Shown here: positions 11,580 to 23,574 of the stretch, piece by piece | Layout: every line of letters begins with the position of its first letter | How positions within the stretch are numbered: the stretch's first letter is position 1 | DNA from: Aphrophora alni | Taxonomy: Eukaryota > Arthropoda > Insecta > Hemiptera > Aphrophoridae | Assembly (NCBI GenBank): GCA_963513935.1 | Contig: OY740765.1 | Coordinates: 76,987,718-77,051,717, forward strand | Reading direction: 5' to 3' | DNA length: 64,000 nt | The notes under the pieces: model-generated | The model's input: only the letters and a program-made list of their open reading frames with translations | Databases searched by the model: none | Told to the model about the DNA's origin: nothing | Made by a program: the position numbers and the translations under genes

Positions 11580-12369
11580 TCCTAAGAAGTCAATACCTCG
11601 ACGAAGCCTAGAATTAGGTATTTCAAAAACGACAATCCACAAAGTTTTACACAAAAGACTGAAATTACACGCATATAAAATCCAGCTATTGCAGGAATTG
11701 AAACTTGATAATGGTGCAAAACGTTTTAATTTCGCTGTTGAAATGTTGAACAAGATTGAAGAAAACCAATCAATTTTAGATGATATATTTTTTTTTCAGA
11801 CGAAGCTACATTATATATCAATGGGTCTGTTAACAGACACAATTCACTCATATGGGGATCTGAAAACCCACATACAATATTTGAAAAAATACGCGACTCG
11901 CTTAAAGTTAATGTTTGGTGTCGTGTGATGAAAAATCGTCTGATAGGGCCTTTCTTCTTTGCTGAAAAAACAATTAATGGAATTATGTATCTCGATAGGT
12001 TAATCAATAATTGTTTCCTCAGCTGGATGAACTCGAAAATATTGATCAACGTCAGTTCCAACAAGATGGCGCATCCCCGCACTTTAGTGCATTTGTCACA
12101 GACACTTTGAATGAAAAGTTTGGACATCCATGGATAGGCCGGCAAGGTCCTATACGCTGACCTTACACCTTGCGATTTCTTTTTGTGGGGGTACATCAAA
12201 AACATTGTTTATCGAGAAAAAAATTCGTGACCTAAATCACTTAAGGAACAGGATTAATGAAGCAATGACAACCGTTAACAAAGTCATGTTAACTAACGTT
12301 TGGGCAGAACTTGATTATCGATTGGACATTTGCCGAGCGACTAATGACGCACATATAGAAATTTATTAG
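11580..12369 (+). pseudogene. Tc1/mariner-like transposase pseudogene, copy 2
   Basis: It starts mid-protein with PRRSLELGISKTTIHKVLHK (second helix-turn-helix) near 11597. It then shows DDIFFSDEA-like sequence with a short frameshift at a T run, and FNxxxWGSENPH. Near 12060 come QQDGA and PHFSAFVTDTLNEKFG, followed by WIGRQGPI and CDFFLWG. The tail is an uninterrupted RDLNHLRNRI...NVWAELDYRLDICRAT...AHIEIY, typical of this insect transposase family. Frameshifts and stops indicate a pseudogene. Copies 1 and 2 are different sequences of one family, abutting near 11575. Confidence 0.88.
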
Positions 12370-12828
12370 TTATATAAAAAAAACTGTTTCAGACGACGAT
12401 TTAGATAATCAACAACATCAGTTGTAAGTAATTCTGTTTTCATTTAAATCATGTTCAAAACCCCACCACTCTTTTATAATAACCCTGTATACAACTAAAC
12501 ACGATAGCCTATTAATATTTAAACGTACACATAATTTGATTGTTGATATAAACATGATTGTAGTAGAAAAAACTATGTTTTAATAAATATCAATCTTAGA
12601 TGCTCCTACTTTCATCCCCAGACAGTTATGAGAATACAGATAGAGTTTTGTAACAATGTCTTTACACAGGACAATATGCAGTAGGCGGGCGAAATGAATA
12701 GTAGCACTCTCCGCCAACTTGGGTGCTTCTTACTTTACGAAAACGTGATTAAGTTAGGTCTCAATTTTGGGAAAACAGATGAATTTCTAAGAAATAATAG
12801 TCTAGTATTAACAATAAAATAAACTGCG
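12370..12828. other. No recognisable gene
   Basis: AT-rich; possible remnant of the 3' end of the preceding transposon, but no terminal inverted repeat was identified. Confidence 0.45.
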
Positions 12829-12990
12829 AAAAAACATTGCACAAACTTTCTCACTCACCCATCTTCACACCAAATAAAAACGAAACAAAACAATCGGCAC
12901 CAAAATGTCAGGTTAGGTTAAAAAGTGAAAATGAACTATGGACGCCGTGTTTGAAATAACATTTATCTTTTTAATTAAGGTCTAAACTAG
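12829..12990 (+). repeat. Dispersed repeat copy (direct, first of two)
   Basis: Shares the AAACATTGCACAAAC and CTCACTCACCCATC blocks and the following ACGCCG-containing region with 13446-13640, and matches 900-1100 in inverse orientation. Nearby 13040-13070 and 13640-13670 also share an ATCGAGCTTTTAAT block, so the direct duplication probably extends over several hundred bases. Confidence 0.65.
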
Positions 12991-13445
12991 CTTTGTTTTT
13001 GACATAAACGAGACTTCAGTATATATAGTATTTAATTATAATCGAGCTTTTAATACAGCTGTCGAGATTGATTTTGGCTTTTGTGCTAATTATTCCGAAC
13101 CGATGCCAAACTATGGATATGCAGATAAAGTCTGTTTTCAACGCTGGCAGGGGCTAAATAAAGCGAAACTTTTCATCAAAAATGGGTTGCACTGTACAGT
13201 TAGGTCATAGATATATTTAAAAACTCCTCCCCCACCCAACTTTGTTATTAATTAAAATAGCTAAACACGATTTACGGCTGCTTATTTGAACCACGTTTTG
13301 ATCTAATAAGTTAAAAAAATAACTAGGGATAAGTTAAAATTTTCGAATGATGATTAGATACATTATTTTAAAGGACTTGACGAGACTAAACAAATTACGC
13401 GAAGAAAATTTGTTTGGAACAACTAAAATGGCGGTCTCTGTTATG

Positions 13446-13670
13446 ATAGGTGGTACAAAAACATTGCACAAACTTTTCCACTCACCCATCCCCAAAACCA
13501 TTTAAAAACGTATCAGAATTAATCGTCACCAAAAATATCATGGACGTCGGTGAAAAAAAATTATTATATATTTAAATAAAGGCCATTCACACGTCCCTTG
13601 CTTTGTTGGTGTTATAAAAACGTCCTCAGCGTTAATCGTGTTTGATTAAAATCGAGCTTTTAATGACGGC
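13446..13670 (+). repeat. Dispersed repeat copy (direct, second of two)
   Basis: Second direct copy of the element at 12829, about 620 bases downstream, with the same block order including ATCGAGCTTTTAAT. Copies are diverged. Confidence 0.65.
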
Positions 13671-14373
13671 TGTTTTAATCAAGGTCGTCGTGAAAATTAA
13701 GCTTCAAGGCTCAATTTTGTTTTTTTGTAAATCATTCCGGAACTGAATTATTTTATCATTTGTGATTTTGCACATGGGTTTGGATTATTAATCTTAACAT
13801 TCCATTAAAATTTGAACGAAATTGGTAGAGCCAATTTTAAGAAATTACATTTTTTATTAAAGACCCATGAATAAATTGTATTGGTTTTTTTTACCGATAA
13901 TTGACTTAACCGACGTTTTGAAGAGATGGCGACCAAAACGTTATGTTTGGGTCCTTGAGGTTACACTTGAGCAAAATTTGATCAAAATCGTTATGCCGAC
14001 TTGAGAAAAATCTTAATTTTGTGTTTTTTTCTTATGCCAGTTTGTGTTTCTCTACCTCCAAAGTTTGAGTTATCAAAAAAAAATAATTGAACTCCGAGAT
14101 ATGAGAGACAGACAACATTCCAAAAAACACTATTTGGACCCAGAGGACCTAAAATGGATATATCCGCAAAAAACTCGACATCGATTTAAAACCCATTACA
14201 TAACCTTTTCTATACTAGATATAATGTGTCAGAAAGTAAAAATCTAAGGTATATTTACAGCTAGAAAAAAAGAAGATGTACGAAGTAGTAGTAGTAGTAG
14301 TAGATTCCTGTAATGAATTTATAATAATTGTCAGAATGTAAAGATTCAAAATAAATATTATTATTATTAGACC
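13671..14373. other. No recognisable gene; short AGT microsatellite
   Basis: Mostly AT-rich sequence. A 67-codon frame at 14044-14247 has no recognisable domain. An AGT trinucleotide run lies at about 14284-14303. Confidence 0.5.
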
Positions 14374-15010
14374 TGTCTCAGACTAAGCTTCTTGTGTTTC
14401 GCGCAGCTCATTCGGACTGTGTCGAACCAGGCTTATTGTGTCATGCGTCTCATTTGGCTAATGCTAGACGTGGCTTTTTGTGTCGCGCGACTCACTAGGT
14501 AGGTCAGTGTCATACGATGCTTTTTGTGTTGCTCAATTCTTTAGGTCTGTGTCAGACGAAGCTTCTTGTCACTCGTCAGGCTTGTACCAGCTGAAATTTT
14601 TGTGTCGCATGACTCACTAGGCCTGTGTCAAAAGAAGTTTTTTGTGATGCACGTCTCAATAGGTTTGTGTTAGACGATGCTTCTTGTGTCACGCAACTCA
14701 TTAGACATGTTAGAAAACGCTTCTTTTGTCGCGTGACTTATTATACCTGTGTCAGACGTGGCATCATGTGTTTCGTGACTCATTAGACCAGTATTAGACG
14801 AAGCTTCTTGAATTGTGCGATTCATTAAATCTATTTTAGACGAGGCTTCTTGTATCGCGCGACTCATTAAGCGAGCGTCAGAAAAGACTTCTTGTGTCGC
14901 ATGACTCATTAGGCTTGTGTCAGAAAAGACTTCTTGTGTCGCATGACTCATTAGGCTTGTGTTAGAAAAGACTTCTTGTGTCGCATGACTCATTAGGCCG
15001 TTGTTCGACG
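14374..15010. repeat. 42-bp satellite, about 15 diverged copies
   Basis: The unit reads approximately CTTCTTGTGTCGCATGACTC then ATTAGGCTTGTGTCAGAAAAGA. The last three copies (about 14880-15000) are nearly identical and earlier ones progressively diverged. Since 42 is a multiple of three, the minus strand shows a 14-residue periodic frame (SHATQEVFS core) across 14670-15086. I read that as a consequence of the repeat length. Confidence 0.88.
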
Positions 15011-15720
15011 CCCCATATGTTTTGTAATGATTAATCTTCATGATTTTGACATAGTATATAACATATTTTCTCTTTGGAAATAACATATGAAATTTGTATT
15101 TCCTCAGGTCACTTTACTTGGTCTCCAGGTACTTCCTATAAAACTTCTAAACTAGAAATGTACAACGCCACTTAACTAGTAATGTCTGAGAATAAGCCAC
15201 TAACACATTTTTCATTATTTATACATTTGCGATCCTATTTATTAATGTATTATAGGAACTTTCGTGTTACGCTATACTCTAAAACCAAATTGATATTCAC
15301 TACAAAATCTACTTTTTTCGAAATGATGTAAGCCTACTATAAATTAACTATAAAGAAGTAGAAACTAGCATATTTGTGTAAGGTATCAACTTCATGTGTC
15401 ACCAAATGGGAAAAGAAAAAAAATCATGCGTACTTTTTCCACATAACATACAAATCTCTCGGGTTCATAGCTTGACATTCTTCTACAAATCAAGTAATAC
15501 CTACATTATATATCCAAGGAGCACTGTGGCGATACTCACAATAAGGAAAACAAGAATTTTCTGAACCAAAAACATAAGAAACAAACTAAGATAATAATAA
15601 ATCTAGTATATTTATTATAATCACTTATGTACATTTCGATGACATAATCACCATCCTCAGAGGTTTAGACCTAAACTAAACATATACCTAAAGCTAAATA
15701 GGCCTACCTTAGGATAAAAT
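15011..15720. other. No gene; possible Penelope-type terminal sequence
   Basis: AT-rich. The block near 15600-15665 (CATTTCGATGACATAATCACC followed by ATCCTCAGAGG) reads on the opposite strand like the CTCTGAGGATGGTGATTATG ending found near termini of Penelope-like and some LINE elements. It lies just upstream of the GIY-YIG remnant, so it may belong to it. This is inference. Confidence 0.4.
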
Positions 15721-15721
15721 T

Positions 15722-15840
15722 TCAACATTGGAGAAGTCTGGAATTTATTAAATTAAATGTGACTCGTTTGATAAGATTTATCTTGGCCAAACAAAAAGAA
15801 AAAATATTACGAGATTCAAGAAACATTTAGTCCATATGAA
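15722..15840 (+). pseudogene. Penelope-like element GIY-YIG endonuclease remnant
   Basis: The + frame from 15722 translates as STLEKSGIY, a stop, then IKCDSFDKIYLGQTKRKN and ITRFKKHLVHMKYL. The GIY...IYLGQTKR spacing is the GIY-YIG nuclease signature as found at the C terminus of Penelope-like retroelements (SGIYKIKC...YIGQTxR). A stop sits right after GIY. A shifted PEKFTVAKSTK stretch near 15850 resembles the following PEKS-VAEH segment. No reverse transcriptase of this element was found nearby. Confidence 0.75.
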
Positions 15841-16584
15841 ATATTTATAGACCTGAAAAATTTACTGTGGCTAAGTCTACAAAAATATTTTATCGAATCT
15901 CTCAACGAGATTGTATTAACCACTTATTAATAAAAATCTTGTTGGTGCATAATTAACCAATCAGCATTATTTTCTTGCAATGGACCTGAGATCTGGCTAA
16001 TGTAAAGGTGATGGAGGTAGTTCTACTAAACAACCTTCCACACAATTTGTCTTATTTGACATTTCATCTATGAGAACAGACAAACCGTTGGCATAATGGT
16101 ACACTTCCTACTCTGTTTATCTTAAAAAATCCAAGACAAATTCATGTATCATGTAATATGTAATCAATCAATTTAAGTGCAGTATAAATTCAGATATGAT
16201 CGGATCTTACGGGCTGGATAGCACCAGTTGTTCTTTGTATGAAGGCAATTTTACAAACGCTCTGGACTATTGAAGTAAAGTATAACAATACTTACTCTCC
16301 CAGTTACAGTCATTTTAGTCTTCCTTTTACCATGATTTATCAGTTTTTGAAATTATATTAAAATTCCTTCTTGTGTATCTTATCACATACACAATAGTTT
16401 CAATGAGGCACTTGAGAAGGATTTTGGTAGTGGGGTCTCTCTTAGGGTTCAAACAATAGTATTTAAATTTTCAACTTTCCATATTATAACCAAATCTGAA
16501 TTTAAAATTTTGTACTACTCTTCTCTTGAGATGTTTAATTTTCACCTTAACAACAGTTACAATAAATCAATATTCCTATAACAG
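15841..16584. other. No clear coding signal upstream of BEL/Pao remnant
   Basis: Probably contains further decayed retroelement sequence, since a BEL/Pao pol starts to be readable at about 16585, but nothing in it can be aligned by eye. Confidence 0.4.
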
Positions 16585-18771
16585 ACAGATTCTATTATAG
16601 TATTAAATTGGTTTGTACATAGTCAAATATGGTTTTGTTATACAATTGTTTTACTAAACTCACTTGATTTGTTGAACCATATTCCTAATTCTACAATCCA
16701 AGTACTTAAAATTAATCAAATCTAGAGGTACGCTGCCTGAACAATATTATTAATCCACCCATTGTGGTGGACAGGACCATGTTGGTTGCAAGCTAATCCT
16801 TCTTACTGAAGACACAAGGTAACTATGCTTTAATTTTTGAAACAATGGTCAAACAGAGTCAAATTAAATTCCTTAAACACTTTTTTGGGGTTATACCTTT
16901 ACAATTCCACCTGATCTTTTCTGCCAATTTTTTTAATTAGGTCTTCTTAATCAATTTGTAGCTTGATGTTTGCTTTTTCTGCATAATGCTCAACCTCAAA
17001 AATTGCCACTTTAAGACCCATTGTTAGTTTCTGAACTTCAAAGATCTATACAAATATGTTGTAAAATATGAAATAGGAAATGTTCCCTCAAGTTATTCAA
17101 CTAACAAATTCTAAACCTTTAATTAATCTTCAATTTCTCAATCCCTTTATAGGCCCTTTAGGAATGTTAAGAGAATGTGGTCACATCATACCTTTTTTAT
17201 TCAAAATTTGTAATTTTACTATCAAAGGCTCATCATTTTGTGGACCATTAATAATATATTCCACACTTTTTAATATAGGAACTTACATGCTATTGTTTCC
17301 CAGAGTGTTTTCTGGATAGTTTTAGCAGGTTCAAGACAGGTTAAACACAAACGATTACGTCTCTGCATCAAATGTGTTTGTTTTAGACCTACACCCTAAC
17401 AAACATGGACGACCTTCCTTCTCCAAGAGTTAAGTCTTCACGACCATTCCTTAATATGTTGATAAAGGTTTTGAGTTTGGTGAACCTTTATGTTTAAGTG
17501 AAACACAAATACAATATATTGTAAATTCTATAAGTTTATTGAGTCTTGCCAAGTTATGTACTGGTTTCACCAGTTACATCATTTATGAGGCAGCTTAACA
17601 CAGACTAAGGAAAATATAAAAATGCCTCAAGACAAAGGTTGAAGGAGCAAAATTGTTAATACAAAACATAGGAAATTAAATGCTTTGGAAATTTTAGAAA
17701 TTAAGAGATTATTTTATAAAGATTCTAGTTTAGTTTTGAATGATCAGTTAAACCCTCTATAAACCCCTCTATCAACTTTTTCTAGGTTCAATATCTCTCC
17801 CACACCCCTCCCCAACCTTCTTTCTACCTGAAGTTTATTTTGTATAACAAGTAAGGATGTATTGCCCTAAATATGTATAAATTATTTGACTTTTAATGTT
17901 TTTCTAAGTTTGTATTGTAAGCTGCCTCATAAATGCTATAACTGGGTAAACCATGGTCGGTAAAGGCTCAATAAAATGGTAGAATTTATAAAATATTATG
18001 TTTTTGTTTCATTTAACATTGAGTTCTACCAAGGGCCTTCTGTCGATGGTATAAATGTTTAATAATTGTCACAAACACCATTACTCAAATATTCTAATTT
18101 TTGTTATCAAGTGATAAATCTAGAATATACAACATAAAAAGGACAAACATAACATAGTAGCTTAGAACTATGCTACGAGATAAATCTGTATCAATAAAAG
18201 AAGAACACGTTAAAGCTAGGTCTAAACTGTCACACTGGTGGTACAACAGAATGGGCGAACGAATATCCAAATATACCAATAATTGTGAACAATCTATTGT
18301 TATCCATTAACTTTAGAGACAGCATTTATAAAATTCATTTTTTATGAGAATTTGAAAAAATATTCTTGAATGATGTACGATTTTTATAGTAGTAGCCTTT
18401 AGAGAGAGATGTGTTGGATGGAAGAATCTGTCAAATTTTTTTTCGGATATATCCGATTTAAGATCTTCTGAGTCAAAAAATTCTGGAGTGTTGTTTGTCC
18501 ATCGTCTGTGCAGTGCTCTACACTCCAAACTAATCCAATTTGGTCACTGGGCATATTTTGGCCATAATTCGAGACTTCGTTGTTTCGGTAATGGCTACCT
18601 TCTAAAGCTTGAATGCTTGTCTACCTACCTTCAATTAGTTTTGGCTCTGTCTACAGATGGATTTCTTACAAATTTTAACTGTTTTATTGCACAACAAGGC
18701 TATTGCACTCATGATTATTCTGATTTTGATACCAATTTTGTAGGTGCTCGAAACACTTGCAATATGTTCAA
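16585..18771 (+). pseudogene. BEL/Pao LTR-retrotransposon pol pseudogene (RNase H to integrase)
   Basis: Landmarks appear in the right order with stops and frameshifts between. SIIVLNWF near 16592 is the RNase H end. SRGTLPEQYY near 16725 and LWWTGPCWLQ near 16760 match the SRG...LWWxGPxWL spacer of BEL/Pao. LNPFIGPLGMLRECG near 17140 and FWIVLAGSRQV then CIKCVCFRP near 17310-17390 form the integrase zinc-binding region. GDLP-like DLPSPRVKSSRPFLNM near 17410-17460 opens the core. LVLALSTDGFLTNFNCFIAQ and YSDFDTNFVGARN near 18635-18755 are integrase core. It is interrupted by an inverted-repeat element (about 17478-18035) and truncated by the foldback element at 18772. LTRs were not identified. 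Confidence 0.85.
17478..18035. mobile_element. Inverted-repeat (MITE-like) insertion in the BEL/Pao remnant
   Basis: About 110-bp terminal arms pair imperfectly. The left arm contains GTGAAACACAAATAC, TTTATTGAG and TTTATGAGGCAGCTTA (17495-17602). Their complements lie in the right arm around 17925-18015 (AGCTGCCTCATAAA, CTCAATAAA, GTTTCATTTAAC). It has no coding capacity and lies inside the integrase core region. Target-site duplication was not resolved. Confidence 0.7.
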
Positions 18772-19795
18772 ACTGATTATTGTAGCTTGATTAATAAAAT
18801 AGTATCTATGTATAGGTTATATTAATATATTGAATAAGATGTAATACTGTATGTGTATGTTAAAACTGGTGTAAATAAATTTCTTACCTCTTGGTTGAAA
18901 CACGTAGGATGGCAAAAAAAGAATAACTTGGGTTTCGGATACGAGGTTAGCCTAAACTCCAGACCTCTATGTCCAACCTTAATTGACCAACTAACATTTA
19001 CATTCTTTCAAGATTGGAGTTAATAGAATTTAAATACCTGAATCACTTTTTGGTTCCTTCAAGATCAGAAATTACAGATGCTTTGATGTCTAAAAGCATA
19101 CACTGGCATTTCATACCACTGTTTGCACACATTTTAGAGAAATTTTTAAAGGTTTAATGAAATATTCCAAATATCACCTTACTTGAGCTTGTTTCACTTC
19201 CAAAATTAACAACTTTACTACGTCACGTTGCACATTGACGCATTCCTAAACTCCAGAACTCCATGTCCAACCTTAATTGACCTACTAACATTTACATTCT
19301 TTCGACATTGGAGTTAATAGTATTTAAATACCTTGCAACAAAGAACCAAATGAACCTACATTCTGCTAATGTAAAAGTTAGTGAGGTAGTTTTACTAAAT
19401 GACCTGTACAATTGGTTTATTCAAAGTGCATTTACAAGCAGACTAATTACTTACTTATCGGTAAAACACACTTTAACTCACACTGTTTCAAGGTACTATG
19501 CAATACACAAATGAAATTGAAAGAGGTACAAGAAGTCATGATTTTTTTAACATTCTATAGTTTATTCATCCTTGCCATTACGTAATAATTTAACTTTTTG
19601 TACACTGAATGTTGACATTGCAGCTAACCTCGTATCTGAAACCCGTTATTCTTTTTTTGCCATTCTACGTGTTTCAACCAAGAGGTAAGAAATTTACACT
19701 AATTTTAACATACAAATACAGTGCTACATCTTATTCAATATAATAATATAACCTTTACATATATGTATTTTATTAATCAAGCTACAATAATCAGT
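18772..19795. mobile_element. 1.0-kb foldback element with 180-bp inverted arms
   Basis: Arms 18772-18951 and 19623-19795 are inverted repeats. ACTGATTATTGTAGCTTG is at the left edge, with its complement at the right edge. Inside each arm are AAATTTCTTACCTCTTGGTT and GAAACACGTAG-type blocks. Between them lie two direct copies of an 85-bp segment (about 18951-19037 and 19244-19336) containing CTAACATTTACATTCTTTC. It has no open transposase and sits immediately after the readable integrase core. Target-site duplication was not identified. Confidence 0.8.
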
Positions 19796-20754
19796 ACAAC
19801 TAATATTTATTATTATCATAAATACAATCATCTATACATAATATTTCTCTAAAGTAAGATAAGGAGAATGGTATAATCAAAACTGAGTTGTGAACAATAA
19901 ACCTCCCCCTCCAACATATGAACTATTACTTCTGTCGATATGTGCACTGAGTTTCCTAAATGAAAACAAGATAAATTCAGTGCTATATCTTGGTGTGATT
20001 GAAATCATTTTATTTATACATTGTTTAAAGGGCACATTGGTAACTGCAAACCGGGAGTTTCATTGACAATTGGCATCTTATACCTCAAATGGCATCAGTG
20101 AATTTAATGAAATTTAATTTCAAAACAGTATTTCTTTTTGATACTGCTCATTCGCTAATGTGACACTCTTGATGCAAAGCAAAGTGCTGATCAGGCAAAT
20201 GAGAAGTTCGGCTGATAGACAGGAAGAGAGTCCAACCTAAATTCTCTCCCCAGTAGGTGAAGAATAAGTAACATCTTTTAAGTAAGACGTCCCAAAACTC
20301 GACTGACCCCTTCTATTCCCAAAAGATTTTTATTGGTCACCAGTCCAGCCAATTACCAGCTTTAGGTTCAAATTCTCCTATGACCCATACGTCAATGCAC
20401 AAACTGCACTAATTTTAATTCACATTATGATATAATTATTCTTTTTACAAATTTTCCTCTTTTCTTTTATATTTTTTCACAAAAAGCATACAATGTAATT
20501 TTTAAATGTACATTATTGTTTAACATATTTTCCATTCATACACCTCACTCACTCGTCGTGCAGTGACAATAACCAATTTTCAAAACTTGTCCGTCTATAC
20601 CATAGTACAATTGTGACACCTGTATGATGCAATTAATTACATCATATTTAGTTACACTTCACTTACCAAACAAGGTATAAATCCGACATTAAACACAAAA
20701 AATGTGGAACGTTATAGCTAGACACACCGCAAATACTCATTAATAATTTTGCAA
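19796..20754. other. No recognisable gene
   Basis: AT-rich spacer; no coding or clear repeat signature. Confidence 0.5.
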
Positions 20755-21417
20755 TTGCTTGTCCGCAGGGCTATCACCCGAGTATGGCAGGGATTGAAAT
20801 AACTCATAGCTGCCTCTATACAGATATCCACAGGGCTAACAAAGGAGTACAGATGGAATTGGAATACTTCCTATCTACCTCTTGTGAGATGTCCGCAGGG
20901 GTACCATCGAAATAAGGTAGGAATTTGAAAACTTCCTAGCTGTATTTAGGCAGATGTCCGCAGAGCTACCATCAGAGGAAACAAGAAATGGGATGCTTCC
21001 CTGTTGCCTCTAAATAGATGTCCCCAAATCTACCATTAGAGTAAAACATATTTGAAATAACTTCTAAGAGACTATAAATAGATATACGTATGTGGAATAA
21101 GACAGCATTTGTAAAATCTTTGAACTGCTTCTAGACAGATGGCGGCAGAATTTCAATTGGAGTAAAGTAGGAATTGTTTTAACTCTTAACAGACTGTAGA
21201 CTAAAGAGAGGTGTCTTTTTCTGGTATCTATCAGAGAAAAGCAGGAGTCGGAATACATTTTACTGCATTTAAACAGATGTCCGCATGGCTACCAGAGGAG
21301 TGAGACAGGAATTTCAATACCTCTTTACTGCTGTTTTAGTAGAGGTACCAGAGGAGTTTGGCAGGAATAGGAATGGTTCTAAGGCTACCTAACTACTTCT
21401 CGACAAATGTCCACAGT

Positions 21418-21870
21418 CAGTGGCGGCGATAGCGGGCCCACGAGCTGGGAGGGCCCGCGAGCCTTGACCGGGATTTTTCGGGAAATTTTACCGGGACCCG
21501 GACCCGCGACGGGCCCTGCCACACGCCCCCCTTTATCATAACAATATTTTTATGAGTATTGTCAAGAAATTACTAAAATAAGGTAAAATGTCTTCAGACA
21601 AGATTGTGCATCGTGCATCCAAAACGGCAATAACCATTATTTTGTAGAGAGTAGTATTTATTATTTAATGTCATGATACGAAGTATGTGTATTATTTACC
21701 GTTGGCCGATAAGTTAAGCAGCTATTGCAGCTATCGCTATGTCGCGCATCGCGGTGACTCACCAGCGCCGGCCGGCAAAAAGATAAACATCCGGGAAAAG
21801 ATTATTGGGAGAGGGGGACCCGATGACCAAATTTGCGGGGGGGGGCCGCGGGTTCTTATCGCCGCCACTG
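21418..21870. mobile_element. hAT-type MITE, 453 bp, with perfect 8-bp target-site duplication
   Basis: The element starts CAGTGGCGGCGATA and ends with its exact complement TATCGCCGCCACTG. Both sides carry TCCACAGT (21410-21417 and 21871-21878). An 8-bp duplication with CAG...CTG termini is the hAT superfamily signature. The interior is much more GC-rich than the surroundings (GGGCCCG-rich ends, a run of G near 21836-21845) and has no transposase. Removing it restores a normal satellite unit. Confidence 0.93.
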
Positions 21871-23425
21871 TCCACAGTACTATCATGATTTAATTTAAGA
21901 AATGGAATACTTACTAGCTGCATCTTAAAACATGTTCTGAGAGCAACCATGGGCGTGAGATATAAATTGGGATGTTTCTTAGCTGCCTCTAGTTGGTGAG
22001 CAACCATTGGAGCAAGATAAATTTTTATGTTCTAGCTGCTTCTGGGCAAATGTTGGCATGGCTACTATTGGGTTAAGGTATGAATTGAAATAATCTCTAT
22101 CTGTCTACAGACAGTAATCTGGAGAGATACCACCAGAGTACGGGAAGAATAGGAATATTTCAGTGTTGTCTCTAGTCTGTTGTCTGCAGAAATACTATAG
22201 TATTAAGACAGGAGAATAATTGCGAACTACTTCTTGACAGATATCTGCAGAGCAACTATCAGAATGGGATAAGAATGAGAATTCTTAGTAGCATCTAGTA
22301 AGATGTCCACATTTCGAACTAGTGAATCATCAAAGGTGTCACAGGACTACTATCAAATTGATGTGAGAATTTAAATTCTTCATAACCATCTTTATTGAGT
22401 TGTTTGGAGAGTTTTACCAAGAGAGTGAGGCTGTAATATTAATATTGTCTCTATACAGATTTTGGCAGGGCTATCAGAGAAATAATGCAGGAATTTAAAT
22501 ACTCGATCCTGCTTCTAGACAGATGTCGACAGGGCTACCAGAAGGAGTTATTAAGGAATTTTGATCCTTCTATATGCCTCTATATAGATGACTGTATACT
22601 AAAGGAATTAACATACTTCCTAGCAGATGTCTGCAAGGCTACCAGAGCTTTGGGGAAGAACTTGATGTACTCTCTAATATTTAATAAAAATTTTACTACT
22701 ATACAAATGTTTGCAGAGCTACTAGAAATGTAAAGAAGGAATTGAAATACTTCCTAACTAGGAGGTAGCTATGAGGTATTCTGATGTACAATATTGCGAT
22801 GGTAGACCTGCAGACATTTGTTTAAAAAATGGTTAAATTTATCCCAATTCTTGCATCACTCCTCTGATAATTCTACTAATATCTGTCTAGAGGCAGCGTG
22901 GAATTTTAAAATTTCTTTCCTCAATCTTCTCCAAGCTCTGCAAACATCTGTAGAGATGCATCTACAAATTATTAAATTACTGTCTTACTCTGATGGTATT
23001 TTAATGGACATCTGTCTAAATAGAGTTAGAAGGTATTTCAATTCCTGAATCATTCTGAACCATACAACTCCAAACATCTGTCTTAAGATAGCTTGGAATT
23101 ATTAATATTCTTACCAAAGTCCTCTGCTAAACCAGCAACATTTGTCTAGATGCTGTTAGAAATATTTTAATTCTTACATTACTCCTGTGGTATCCTGCTG
23201 AAATTTACCTAAATGTAGTTAAGAGGTATTCCAATTTATGCTTCACACTTCTGATAAACATCCGAAATTCTCTAAATACAATTTTTTCCCCACTAATCTG
23301 TTAACTCGATGAACTTTTATCTAAAAAAAAAGCTATTACAATTCCTACCTTACTTTAATATTAGCCCGTGGATATCTGTTTAGAGGCAGCTAGGAGCTAT
23401 TCCTATTCCTGCTTTATTCTCTACC

Positions 23426-23490
<65 letters not shown>
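23426..23490. repeat. (AC)n microsatellite
   Basis: About 32 uninterrupted AC units, within the inverted half of the 60-bp satellite. Confidence 0.98.
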
Positions 23491-23492
<2 letters not shown>

Positions 23493-23501
23493 ATATATAT
23501 A

Positions 23502-23505
<4 letters not shown>

Positions 23506-23570
<65 letters not shown>
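23506..23570. repeat. (AG)n microsatellite
   Basis: About 32 AG units separated from the AC run only by a short TATATA-containing linker, forming a compound microsatellite. Confidence 0.98.
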
Positions 23571-23574
<4 letters not shown>

